Origin: a virus
DNA: 64,000 nt
Virus record (IMG/VR): IMGVR_UViG_3300017991_000013
Span: 1-64,000 of that record
Strand: one strand, 5' to 3'
Shown: positions 7,370 to 13,872 of the stretch, piece after piece
How positions within the stretch are numbered: position 1 is the stretch's first letter
Layout: each line of letters opens with the position of its first letter
Made by a program: the position numbers and the translations under genes
Notes under the pieces: model-generated
Databases searched by the model: none
What the model was told of the DNA's origin: nothing
The model's input: only the letters and a program-made list of their open reading frames with translations

Positions 7370-7763
7370 CCGAGCCACGCTGCTGCGCGCGGTGCTCATT
7401 CGTATCGGTGAGCACCGCGCGGTAGCGGAGCAGGTCCAGCGCGCTATCGAGACGACGCGCCGACTGCTCCGCGACACGGGCGTCACCGACAACTCGGTGC
7501 GCTCGACCATCGGTGCGCTGGACGCCGCACAGAAGAAGGCCGACGAGCTATACGGCAACCTGATCTCGGCGGGTTGCGTGCTGTACAGTTACGTGGAGGT
7601 GTGCGTTGACGACGACGGAAGAGGAAGTCAAGCGGGCGATAGCGGAGGCGGAGAAGGCGGAGGCGGCGAGGAAGTCCGACGCCGAGAGCACTGGCTCGAC
7701 ACCGCCGGAGGGGAAGTTGACGGCGGAGGAACTGAGGGAGCTGGGCCTCCTCGACCTGCGTGA
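7362..7763 (+). CDS. Hypothetical helical protein with long 3' overlap
   Basis: Not recognised. The GTG at 7362 sits within the preceding stop region (GGTGGCTGA). The first about 80 residues look like a genuine helical protein (ATLLRAVLIRIGEHRAVAEQ). From about residue 83 onward the translation becomes glycine/aspartate-rich and overlaps the next gene by 158 nt, where the other frame looks like the real protein. The true product may therefore have an overlap-derived tail. Confidence 0.45.
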   Translation: MADRATLLRAVLIRIGEHRAVAEQVQRAIETTRRLLRDTGVTDNSVRSTIGALDAAQKKADELYGNLISAGCVLYSYVEVCVDDDGRGSQAGDSGGGEGGGGEEVRRREHWLDTAGGEVDGGGTEGAGPPRPA

Positions 7764-8037
7764 CCCCGTCACCCCGAAGGAGGCCGCGAAGCTCTTCGAC
7801 TCCAAGTCGCCGACGCAGGCCGAGCGCCTGCTCGCACACCGCAAGCAGTTGGAGGAACGCGAGGCCATGCTCGCCAAGTTCAAGGGCAAGGGCACGCTCA
7901 AGATCGGGGACGAGGAGATCGACCTCGAGATGGCCGAGCGGATCAGACAGCACAACGCGGGGCGCGGCGTCGGCAACACGGAGAAGAAGCAACTCCGTTG
8001 GCTCCGCGACTACCTGCGACGGGCGGGCGCGGAGTGA
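7606..8037 (+). CDS. Hypothetical charged helical protein, 143 aa
   Basis: Not recognised. The first half is an acidic/lysine-rich helix, followed by a segment LLDLRDPVTPKEAAKLFDS that resembles a short helix-turn-helix, then a basic tail (KKQLRWLRDYLRRAG). Its start is TTG at 7606 with GGAGGT at 7595-7600. The long overlap with the preceding frame is unusual in this block. A DNA-binding role is possible from the basic C-terminus but not shown. Confidence 0.5.
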   Translation: MTTTEEEVKRAIAEAEKAEAARKSDAESTGSTPPEGKLTAEELRELGLLDLRDPVTPKEAAKLFDSKSPTQAERLLAHRKQLEEREAMLAKFKGKGTLKIGDEEIDLEMAERIRQHNAGRGVGNTEKKQLRWLRDYLRRAGAE

Positions 8038-8231
8038 CCGAGCACAACCAGCGCGCCCTGCGCGGACGGATGGAGAAGGCCGGCTGCCCCTCTTGCAACG
8101 ACCTGCAACCGCAGGAGGGGCAGCTGGTCCCGCTCTGCCGACGGGGTGACCTCGCCCTCATGATGGAAGCCTGCGCTTCCCGGAGGACGCGGTCACGCAA
8201 GCGGCGGAGGAGAAGGGCCAAGCTAAGATAG
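8034..8231 (+). CDS. Small basic zinc-knuckle protein, 65 aa
   Basis: Function unknown. One CPSC knuckle lies near residue 17, with two more cysteines downstream, and the C-terminus is strongly basic (RTRSRKRRRRRAKLR), a probable nucleic-acid-binding tail. GTG at 8034 overlaps the preceding TGA (GTGA). Confidence 0.5.
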   Translation: MTEHNQRALRGRMEKAGCPSCNDLQPQEGQLVPLCRRGDLALMMEACASRRTRSRKRRRRRAKLR

Positions 8232-8241
8232 GAGGAAAAGC

Positions 8242-8817
8242 ATGGTCAACTACAAGTTCCGCAAGAAGCCCGTGGTGATCGAGGCGTTCCAGATGACGCT
8301 GGAGCGGCGGTGGGACAACAGCGAGTGGCCGAACTGGCTGCACGCCGCGTGGCAGCAGGAGCCCGGCGAGGGCGGGGTGTGGATCGACCCCGACGCCCCG
8401 GTGGCCGAGGGCCGCGAGTCCGCCGACAAGCTGGTGTGCGGCACGCTCGAAGGTGTGCACCGCATCGACTTCGGGGACTACATCATCTGCGGGATCAAGG
8501 GCGAAATCTACCCGTGCAAGCCCGACATCTTCGAGGCGACGTACGAGCCAGTGGTCGACGACCGCGCCCCGCTCCGCGAGACCAAGCGGCGGCAGCGGGT
8601 GATCGCAGCCATGAAGCGGGTCGTCAAGGAGCACGGCCGCATGAAACTCGTGGGCGAGTCGTCGTACACGCCGTCGGGCGACATCCAGGTAACGGTGCGC
8701 TTCGAGTTCGACGAACCCGCGAAGGCCATAGACCTGATCATGGCCGCGGTGGAAGAGCCGGTCGACCTGCACGCGCCGGACTGTCAGTGCGCCGACTGCC
8801 TCGGGTGGCGGCCGTGA
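8242..8817 (+). CDS. Conserved phage protein with KPVVIEA...GDYII...YPCKPDIF motif, 191 aa
   Basis: The N-terminal 100 residues match a small protein often seen in phage and prophage accessory regions, beginning YKFRKKPVVIEAFQ and ending GDYIICGIKGEIYPCKPDIF; its function is not established. A C-terminal extension (about residues 110-191) contains a CQCADC cluster and an alpha/beta stretch unlike the usual short form. ATG at 8242 after GGAGGAAAAGC is a clear start. The extension may be a second domain. Confidence 0.65.
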   Translation: MVNYKFRKKPVVIEAFQMTLERRWDNSEWPNWLHAAWQQEPGEGGVWIDPDAPVAEGRESADKLVCGTLEGVHRIDFGDYIICGIKGEIYPCKPDIFEATYEPVVDDRAPLRETKRRQRVIAAMKRVVKEHGRMKLVGESSYTPSGDIQVTVRFEFDEPAKAIDLIMAAVEEPVDLHAPDCQCADCLGWRP

Positions 8818-9272
8818 CCGTCAAGCTCGAAGACGGCTACGTCATGATCGACGTCGCCGATCTGTTCCAGCGCCTGTCGGTCGAGCAGAAGACCGAGCTG
8901 GCCCAGCACCTCGCGTGCGACGAGGCGGTGCTGGGCTTCGTGGCGGACCAGCTGCTCGACGGCTGGACCGAGGCGGGCTGGCACGGGTACAAGCACACCG
9001 GGGACGCCGAGCCCACGACCGCGCTCGACAAGGCGCGGCGGCGGATCGCGCTGGGCGCGAGCGAGACCGCCAACAAGGTGATCGACGAGCTACAGCGGTC
9101 GATCAAGAACACCGACGAGGACGTCGAGCGTTACCGCAAGTGGGCCTTCGCGATGTACCACGCGTGGCCCACGCACCACGTTAGGGAGCGGCCGGAGCTA
9201 CCCGACCCGATCCAGACCGCGAGGATCGTGGACCGAGGTCAGCCGAGCCTGCACCCGGAGGGCGGGTCGTGA
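8814..9272 (+). CDS. Hypothetical helical protein, 152 aa
   Basis: Not recognised. GTG at 8814 overlaps the preceding stop. The sequence is largely helical, with hydrophobic heptads (LFQRLSVEQKTELAQHL) and several tryptophans and histidines in the centre and end (WHGYKHTG, YHAWPTHHV). No catalytic motif stands out. Confidence 0.5.
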   Translation: MTVKLEDGYVMIDVADLFQRLSVEQKTELAQHLACDEAVLGFVADQLLDGWTEAGWHGYKHTGDAEPTTALDKARRRIALGASETANKVIDELQRSIKNTDEDVERYRKWAFAMYHAWPTHHVRERPELPDPIQTARIVDRGQPSLHPEGGS

Positions 9273-9622
9273 GGGTCATCGTAACGGGCGATCGGAACTG
9301 GGACGACCCGGTCACGATTCAGAACGAGCTGGCCAAGCTGCCGCCCGACTCCACCGTGGTGCACGGCGACTGCCGCGGCGCCGACCGCTGGGCGGGGCGC
9401 CTCGCCAGAGAGCTGGGCCTCACGGTCGTCGCGTGGCCGGCGGAGTGGAAGAAGCACGGAAGGAAGGCTGGCCCGATCCGCAACCAAGAGATGGTGGACT
9501 CGGGCGCCGACCTCGTGCTCGCGTTCCACCCCGACCTCGGTCGGAGCAAGGGGACGAGGGACTGCGTGCGCCGAGCGCAGCGAGCCCGCATTCAGGTGAG
9601 GGTGATCGATGGAACCGACTAA
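9269..9622 (+). CDS. SLOG/YspA-family protein (DUF2493-like), 117 aa
   Basis: A small Rossmann-like protein of the SLOG superfamily, known as putative nucleotide or nucleotide-derivative sensors and processors. Visible signatures are the N-terminal VIVTGDRNWDD, the G-D-C-R-G-A-D box near residues 35-41, and AGPIRNQEMVDSGADLVLAF in the second half, the hallmark order of YspA-type proteins. GTG at 9269. Such genes are common in phage accessory clusters; a role in sensing host nucleotide signals is a family-level suggestion only. Confidence 0.85.
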   Translation: MRVIVTGDRNWDDPVTIQNELAKLPPDSTVVHGDCRGADRWAGRLARELGLTVVAWPAEWKKHGRKAGPIRNQEMVDSGADLVLAFHPDLGRSKGTRDCVRRAQRARIQVRVIDGTD

Positions 9623-9857
9623 GTTCGACGAGCAGAACACGGTGCTGCACGCCCCGCCCGGGGTGGGCGAGGACGAGTGCAGCCAGCTGCCCGTGTACCA
9701 CGGCAGCGGCCTCATCATCTCGTGCTGGCGCCTGGGCTTCTGGGAGCGCGTGCGCCTGCTGTTCACGCGGCGGGTGTGGCTGCTGGTGCACGGCGACGTC
9801 CACCCGATGGTGTCGCTGACGCCGGTCTACCCCTTCGAGGCTAAGTCAGATGGGTAA
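9609..9857 (+). CDS. Conserved-looking small phage protein, 82 aa
   Basis: Function unknown. It starts at ATG 9609 within the SLOG gene's end. A segment with CSQLPVYHGSGLIISCWRL and WERVRLLFTRRVWLLVHG looks like a small alpha/beta protein common in phage early regions; one hydrophobic amphipathic stretch could be membrane-associated. It overlaps the next ATG by 8 nt. Confidence 0.5.
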   Translation: MEPTKFDEQNTVLHAPPGVGEDECSQLPVYHGSGLIISCWRLGFWERVRLLFTRRVWLLVHGDVHPMVSLTPVYPFEAKSDG

Positions 9858-10179
9858 GCGTACGTGTAAGGAGTGCGAGCGACTGCGCGACGAGATCAGG
9901 GAGACCGCGCGGTGGCTGGACGGGCAGGGAGTAGGAGCGGACCTCGTGGCGAGGGAACTCCGCAGAGCGATAGGGGAGGGCGATGGCCAAGAAGCACACG
10001 CGAAAACAGACCCGCGCCATGAAGCGGCGCAAGGAGAAGCGGCGAAAGACACGTGCCGAGTACTTGAAGAAGGGCTAGAGAAGTGCAAGGGGTGCGGGTT
10101 CCACCGCCGACTGGTGGCGGGCTCCCCGCTGTGCCAGCGGTGCCACGAGCACCGCTACCCCTTCGGGAGGGGCAGATGA
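9850..10179 (+). CDS. Zinc-knuckle protein, 109 aa
   Basis: Function unknown. An N-terminal CKEC (residues 6-9) is followed by a charged helix, and a C-terminal zinc-ribbon pattern CKGC...CQRC is followed by histidines. The middle (about residues 45-75) overlaps a second small ORF in another frame (9983-10078), so part of this frame may be dual-coding. ATG at 9850 overlaps the previous TAA (ATGGGTAA). Confidence 0.5.
   Translation: MGKRTCKECERLRDEIRETARWLDGQGVGADLVARELRRAIGEGDGQEAHAKTDPRHEAAQGEAAKDTCRVLEEGLEKCKGCGFHRRLVAGSPLCQRCHEHRYPFGRGR
9983..10078 (+). CDS. Candidate overlapping highly basic peptide, 31 aa
   Basis: Within the 9850-10179 gene, another frame opens with ATG at 9983 after GGGGAGGGCG and closes with TAG at 10076. 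The product is 31 residues, more than half of them K or R, with no proline. It could be a genuine DNA/RNA-binding micropeptide or a by-product of the overlapping frame. The good ribosome binding site is the only support. Confidence 0.25.
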   Translation: MAKKHTRKQTRAMKRRKEKRRKTRAEYLKKG

Positions 10180-10460
10180 AGGCCGGCGACCTGATCGTCA
10201 CGTTCGAGAAGGGATACTTCCCGTTGCCCGAGCACGGCTGGGCGGGCACCGTGCCCGACGCCCTGCGGATGCTGGCGAACTACTTGGAGGACGAGACGGT
10301 CCCCGAGGCGCGGCCCGTCGATCCCGGTGCCGACAAGTGGCAGACGTTCCTCGAGGTGACCGAGCAGGGTCGCCGCTTCGTGGGGAGCGTCGAGGTGCAG
10401 GCGTTGACCGAGGACAGCGACGGCAAGCAGAACTGGGTCAAGAGGGAGGTCATCAAGTGA
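10176..10460 (+). CDS. Hypothetical protein, 94 aa
   Basis: Not recognised. ATG at 10176 has GGGAGGGGC just upstream and overlaps the preceding TGA. The sequence looks alpha/beta, with MKAGDLIVTFEKGYF, a helical stretch and a C-terminal strand-rich part (FVGSVEVQALTED). Its TGA overlaps the next GTG (GTGA). Confidence 0.5.
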   Translation: MKAGDLIVTFEKGYFPLPEHGWAGTVPDALRMLANYLEDETVPEARPVDPGADKWQTFLEVTEQGRRFVGSVEVQALTEDSDGKQNWVKREVIK

Positions 10461-10921
10461 CCGAGCCGCCGCGAGGTGGTTGGGCGAACTACAAGGAACG
10501 GATGCTCACGTTCGCGCGGGAGCTAGACCGGAGGTACGGTATGAGCCAGGAAAAGAAAACGGTGTGCGTGGACCTCGACGGTGTCCTCGCGAGCTACGAC
10601 GGCTGGAAGGGGCCGACGGTCATCGGCGAGCCGCTCAGCGGCGCGGTGGACTTCGTCAGGGAGCTGGCCGAGAAGTTCGAGGTGGTGGTGCACACGACCC
10701 GCGCCAACACCGACGAGGGCAGGGCGGCCATCGAGGCGTGGCTCCAGGAGCACGGCTTCACCGGGGTCAGCGACCTCGTGGGCAAGCCGATGGCGGTGGC
10801 CTACGTGGACGACCGCTCGGTGAGGTGCGTCCCGCAGGAACTGCTGCCCGAGTTCAGGACCAAGGCGTTCAGCACCGCGCTCAAGCGGGTGCAGTGGCTG
10901 GCGCTGCCGCGACCGCGGTGA
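10457..10921 (+). CDS. HAD-superfamily phosphatase-like protein, 154 aa
   Basis: A small haloacid-dehalogenase-fold hydrolase, likely a phosphatase or nucleotidase. Motif I is V-D-L-D-G-V-L with D39 (nucleophile) and D41. Motif II is VHTTRAN (T near residue 77), and motif IV is the acidic pair in YVDDRS. The GTG at 10457 overlaps the previous stop and adds a helical N-terminus. An ATG at 10541 with a strong GGAGGT at 10530-10535 would give a shorter product starting just before motif I; both starts may be used. The substrate is not evident. Confidence 0.8.
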   Translation: MTEPPRGGWANYKERMLTFARELDRRYGMSQEKKTVCVDLDGVLASYDGWKGPTVIGEPLSGAVDFVRELAEKFEVVVHTTRANTDEGRAAIEAWLQEHGFTGVSDLVGKPMAVAYVDDRSVRCVPQELLPEFRTKAFSTALKRVQWLALPRPR

Positions 10922-11070
10922 CGTTTCAGCGGGCGGTCTTCCGCCTCGCCGTGCGGTGGGAGCGGTTCAAGCGGGTGGTGCTCTACGAGGTGGCGGGCTT
11001 CGTCTACCTCGTCGCGGTGGTACTCTATTACTGGGGGAGGTGGCTGTGCCAAAAGATAAGCCAAGCTTAG
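10918..11070 (+). CDS. Single-span membrane microprotein, 50 aa
   Basis: Not recognised. A basic N-terminus (FRLAVRWERFKRVV) leads into one hydrophobic span (YEVAGFVYLVAVVLYYWG), giving a predicted N-in inner-membrane peptide. GTG at 10918 overlaps the preceding TGA (GTGA). It is adjacent to another small membrane/lipoprotein gene. Confidence 0.5.
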   Translation: MTFQRAVFRLAVRWERFKRVVLYEVAGFVYLVAVVLYYWGRWLCQKISQA

Positions 11071-11222
11071 TCACGAGGCTGGGTCGAACGCTGCTCGCCA
11101 TCGTGGCGTGCGTCGTGATCCTCGGCGGCGCGGTAAGCTGCACATACGTGGACTACCTCGCGTACGCGGAGCGGTACCCGCACGCGGCGTGGTGGAGCTA
11201 CTTCTTTCGAGGGAGGGAGTGA
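11046..11222 (+). CDS. Small membrane protein or lipoprotein, 58 aa
   Basis: The N-terminus is basic, followed by a hydrophobic run, LLAIVACVVILGGAVSC, whose end (G-A-V-S-C) resembles a lipobox. It could therefore be a lipoprotein with a short mature tail, or simply a single-span protein. GTG at 11046 lies inside the preceding gene after GGGGGAGGTGGC. The stop overlaps the next ATG (TGATG). Confidence 0.5.
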   Translation: MPKDKPSLVTRLGRTLLAIVACVVILGGAVSCTYVDYLAYAERYPHAAWWSYFFRGRE

Positions 11223-11797
11223 TGATCGAGCAACACTACTACAAGGTCGAGGGGCCCTACTTTCCGAAGCGGGAAGACTCGCACATGGGGATGTGGGGCG
11301 TGCAGGTCTCGCTGAACGCGGCCATGGTGCGCGCGGCCTACTCGCACCGACTGAAAGACGAGCACGTCCTGCGCTTCCGCGAACTCATCAACGAGGAGTT
11401 GAAGCGGTACATTCCGCACCCGAGCGAACCGGGGCTCGCGGACTTCTCGATGTCGTCGGGCCGCGCGCCGATCCTGTTCTGCGGCGAGGGCATGTCGGCG
11501 AACAATCAGGCGCGCCTGCTGGTGCACTCGCTCTCCGTGGCGGGGAACGCCTGCGGGGTCGACCTCGAGCACAACGCGTACGTGGGCAGCATGGAGCAGA
11601 AGCAGGAGTGGCAGGACGTGAAGTACCTGCCGCACAACATGGATGGCCCGCACCAGGCGCTCGCGGTGATCCGCGCGTGGCAGGTGTGGTACACCTACGC
11701 GCTGCACCTGCTCCAGGAAGAGGGCGCCCTGCCCGAGCCCGAGATGGGCTACCTCGACGAGAACGGAGAACTGACGACGTGGGGAGGTGGAGGGTGA
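11222..11797 (+). CDS. Hypothetical protein, 191 aa
   Basis: Not recognised. ATG at 11222 overlaps the previous stop, with GAGGGAGGGAG upstream. The protein has a helical N-terminal half (AAMVRAAYSHRLKDEHVLRF) and a compact second half with several W, H and Y residues. It ends in an acidic and glycine-rich tail. The length and lack of low complexity suggest an enzyme or structural domain, but no catalytic signature is visible. Confidence 0.5.
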   Translation: MIEQHYYKVEGPYFPKREDSHMGMWGVQVSLNAAMVRAAYSHRLKDEHVLRFRELINEELKRYIPHPSEPGLADFSMSSGRAPILFCGEGMSANNQARLLVHSLSVAGNACGVDLEHNAYVGSMEQKQEWQDVKYLPHNMDGPHQALAVIRAWQVWYTYALHLLQEEGALPEPEMGYLDENGELTTWGGGG

Positions 11798-12009
11798 TCG
11801 ACGTGCAGAGCACGATGAAGATCGAGGAGGTCGAGGGCGTCGAGGACAACAAGGTCGGCGACCGCAAGTTCATGTTCGTGGAGTCACACCGCACCATAGG
11901 CGGCTTCGTGATCCTCAAGAGCGTGGACCCGAAGTTCCGCGTGACCGTGAGGACCCGCGACCTCAAGGCGGCGCTGGAGAACTCGGAGAACGTGAACCGT
12001 CATGGGTAA
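11794..12009 (+). CDS. Hypothetical protein, 71 aa
   Basis: Not recognised. GTG at 11794 overlaps the preceding TGA (GTGA), with GGGGAGGTGGAGG upstream. Alternating hydrophobic residues (GGFVILKSVDPKFRVTV) suggest a small beta domain. The 3' end overlaps the next ATG by 8 nt. Confidence 0.45.
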   Translation: MIDVQSTMKIEEVEGVEDNKVGDRKFMFVESHRTIGGFVILKSVDPKFRVTVRTRDLKAALENSENVNRHG

Positions 12010-12190
12010 GCCGCGCGTAACGATCGACCGCATCGTGGTGCCCGTTCCGAGCGACGTAGACACAGAGGTCCTACGTCGCAAGCTCGTGATCGAGCTACAG
12101 GTCTGTATCGCGCAGGAGGCGAGCCGGGTCGTGAAGCCCGCTGACCTCGACGCGCTGGTCTATGTCCTGCCCGGGAAGGGGAAGGGGTGA
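12002..12190 (+). CDS. Hypothetical protein, 62 aa
   Basis: Not recognised. ATG at 12002. Short, with an initial strand-like VTIDRIVVPVP, a helical middle and a basic/glycine end (LPGKGKG). It overlaps both neighbours by a few bases, typical of this block. Confidence 0.45.
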   Translation: MGKPRVTIDRIVVPVPSDVDTEVLRRKLVIELQVCIAQEASRVVKPADLDALVYVLPGKGKG

Positions 12191-12363
12191 TGCGGAAGCT
12201 CTACGAGGAGTGGCTGGAGCTGGTCACGAGGGCAGAGGTGCGCGACACGCTGGCGGTCGGTGGTGCGGTCGGCCTGCTCCAGCGGTTCGAGGCGTGGCTG
12301 GAGGAAGAGGGCTGGCTGCGTGAGGGCGACCGCGCGAAGGAGGAGAACGATGGACCTGCGTGA
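12190..12363 (+). CDS. Hypothetical acidic helical protein, 57 aa
   Basis: The ATG at 12190 shares a base with the preceding TGA (TGATG), and the frame closes with TGA at 12361. The peptide is helical and acidic, with two tryptophan-containing amphipathic segments (YEEWLELVTRAEV and FEAWLEEEGWL). It overlaps the next gene by 14 nt. No function can be proposed. Confidence 0.45.
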   Translation: MRKLYEEWLELVTRAEVRDTLAVGGAVGLLQRFEAWLEEEGWLREGDRAKEENDGPA

Positions 12364-12661
12364 AGAGATGGCGCGGAAGCTGCTCGCGGTCTTCGAGGGT
12401 CCGCCGACCGACGAGGAGCGGGTGCTCCCCGAGGACTGGCAGGGCTACCTGCCCGCGGTCGACGCGGTGCTAGAACTGCTCCCCGCGGGGAGCAACGCAG
12501 AGGTGTACCTGCGTGCGAAGCTCCGCGAGATGGAGCAGACCTGCAAGAACCTAGAGGCGGACCTGCAATCGGAGGCGACCGCTCGGCGGGCAGCGGAACA
12601 GCGGGCGCTCGACCTGCAGGGCGACGTGAACCTGCTGCGTGGATCGGCGGGGCTGACGTGA
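12350..12661 (+). CDS. Hypothetical protein with coiled-coil C-terminus, 103 aa
   Basis: Not recognised. ATG at 12350 has GAAGGAGGAGAACG just upstream, which decides the start over a GTG at 12260. Residues about 60-95 show a heptad-like pattern with E, K, R, A and L (coiled coil). No catalytic residues are evident. Confidence 0.5.
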   Translation: MDLREEMARKLLAVFEGPPTDEERVLPEDWQGYLPAVDAVLELLPAGSNAEVYLRAKLREMEQTCKNLEADLQSEATARRAAEQRALDLQGDVNLLRGSAGLT

Positions 12662-12849
12662 GCGACACGCTGCCGCAGCACCTCTGCAACCGGGCGACCT
12701 CGAGGTCGGAGTACTGCTCGCGGTGTGTGCACGGGCGCCCGCACACCTACGCCCGCTGCAACTCTCGGCGGTCGTGCGCCGCTCGCCACGTGTCCTGCGC
12801 GTGCGTGGCCACCGTTCGCAACTACAAGGAGCTGGGCCGTGGCAAGTAA
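12658..12849 (+). CDS. Small cysteine-rich protein, 63 aa
   Basis: Function unknown. Seven cysteines occur in about 45 residues, with H and R residues between (CSRC, CNSRRSC, CAC), consistent with a compact zinc-binding module. It starts with GTG overlapping the previous TGA and overlaps the next GTG by 11 nt. Confidence 0.5.
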   Translation: MSDTLPQHLCNRATSRSEYCSRCVHGRPHTYARCNSRRSCAARHVSCACVATVRNYKELGRGK

Positions 12850-13048
12850 GCCCCTATATGTCGCGACCCTGCCCGAGATCGCGCCGGTCGAGGTGGACCC
12901 GAACGACGAGGACACCCTGCGGCAGCTGACCCGCGGCCTGCTGCTGGAGGATGGCCACGCACGGAACGTCGTACGACGGGTGTTGGCCAACCTACGATGC
13001 GCGGCGTACAACGAGCAGGCAACTCGTGGTCTAGGAGAATCCGAATAA
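12839..13048 (+). CDS. Hypothetical protein, 69 aa, last gene of the early block
   Basis: Not recognised. GTG at 12839 overlaps the cysteine-rich gene, with AAGGAGCTGG upstream. The C-terminal half is a basic helix (LLLEDGHARNVVRRVLANL). Its TAA at 13046-13048 is embedded in the palindrome ATAACGTTAT that opens the regulatory gap before the packaging genes. Confidence 0.5.
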   Translation: MASKPLYVATLPEIAPVEVDPNDEDTLRQLTRGLLLEDGHARNVVRRVLANLRCAAYNEQATRGLGESE

Positions 13049-13059
13049 CGTTATGACTT

Positions 13060-13106
13060 TGTAACAGTCTACAGGTTACATTGCTATACCCAAGTATTAT
13101 AATACT
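13060..13106 (+). promoter_or_regulatory. Promoter with operator-like inverted repeat ahead of the packaging genes
   Basis: A sigma70-type promoter reads GTTACA (13075-13080, 4 of 6 matches to the -35 consensus), then a 17-nt spacer, then TATAAT (13098-13103, perfect -10). The -10 lies inside a perfect 14-bp palindrome, AGTATTATAATACT (13093-13106). The -35 is the right arm of TGTAAC-N9-GTTACA (13060-13080), which could be an operator. It is the only clear AT-rich interruption between the accessory block and the terminase genes, so it likely drives the late packaging/head operon. Protein binding is inferred. Confidence 0.6.
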
Positions 13107-13142
13107 ACTGGAGAGAAGTGTTTCCCAAAATCCGAAAGAAAA

Positions 13143-13177
13143 GCCTGATTTTTGAGTTCGCCTAGACTCAAAAAGGC
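13143..13177 (+). terminator. Stem-loop in the leader upstream of TerS
   Basis: TTTTTGAGT (13149-13157) pairs perfectly with ACTCAAAAA (13166-13174) around an 8-nt loop, and GCC/GGC (13143-13145 and 13175-13177) can extend it past a 3-nt bulge. It lies in the transcribed leader between the promoter and TerS. There is no separate U-run, so it may be an attenuator, an RNase processing or stability element, or a weak bidirectional terminator. Confidence 0.4.
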
Positions 13178-13226
13178 GTGTGATCGAGAGACGTGATCAC
13201 GTTCTGCGAGCGAGGGACCGCGTTCA

Positions 13227-13841
13227 TTGGCCAAGCTCCCCGAACCGAACCTGGTGCAGTACTGCACCTTCGTCAACCCCGACACGCAGGTCGCGTGCCG
13301 CAAGGTGGCGACGGAAGGGTACACTCGTTGCTGGGAGCACGGCGGCGGCAACTCCGCGTTCCGACGACCGTTGAACCCCGACGTCGCACCCGGCAAGGCG
13401 GACACGGTCAAGAAGCGTCGGGCGTCGCGCTACTCAGCGGCGTTCAAGAGCGAGACCCTGCGGACGCGGTTCGAGGAACTCCTCAATAACCCCGCCATGC
13501 TCGACCTGCGGGAAGAGCTGGCCCTCCAGCACATGATGATGGAGTCGGTGGCCGCGAAGGTGAAGGCCATCGACCTCGAGAAGATTCCGGCGGAAGCCAT
13601 CGCCCTAGTCAACCAGACCGTGGGCGAGATCAGTAAGACAACCGAAACGATAGCGAAGCTCGAAGGCAAGCTCCAGACGATCATCCGCATCGAAGACCTA
13701 CGCTCGTGGACCGACGAGGTGCTCAACATCGTCGTCAAGTACATTGACGACCCTGCGAAACTGGAGTCGCTTGCCATTGATCTTAACAACGCGAGAGTCC
13801 CCGCTTCTACCGGGAGGCGTCGAGAGCCGAGCCAGGACTGA
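13227..13841 (+). CDS. Terminase small subunit, 204 aa
   Basis: DNA-recognition subunit of the packaging motor. The N-terminus has the cysteine/histidine pattern C-x(9)-C-x(10)-C-x2-HGG (YCTFV...CRK...RCWEHGG, residues 13-40), which is seen in many phage TerS proteins. The remainder is helical, with a likely oligomerisation region (residues 85-160). It lies immediately upstream of TerL. It starts with TTG, the first start after an in-frame TGA at 13194, with a weak GAGGGA site. The end overlaps a possible longer form of TerL but not its preferred ATG. Confidence 0.72.
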   Translation: MAKLPEPNLVQYCTFVNPDTQVACRKVATEGYTRCWEHGGGNSAFRRPLNPDVAPGKADTVKKRRASRYSAAFKSETLRTRFEELLNNPAMLDLREELALQHMMMESVAAKVKAIDLEKIPAEAIALVNQTVGEISKTTETIAKLEGKLQTIIRIEDLRSWTDEVLNIVVKYIDDPAKLESLAIDLNNARVPASTGRRREPSQD

Positions 13842-13872
13842 GGCGTTCGACCAACTGGTAGAGGGATTGCGG

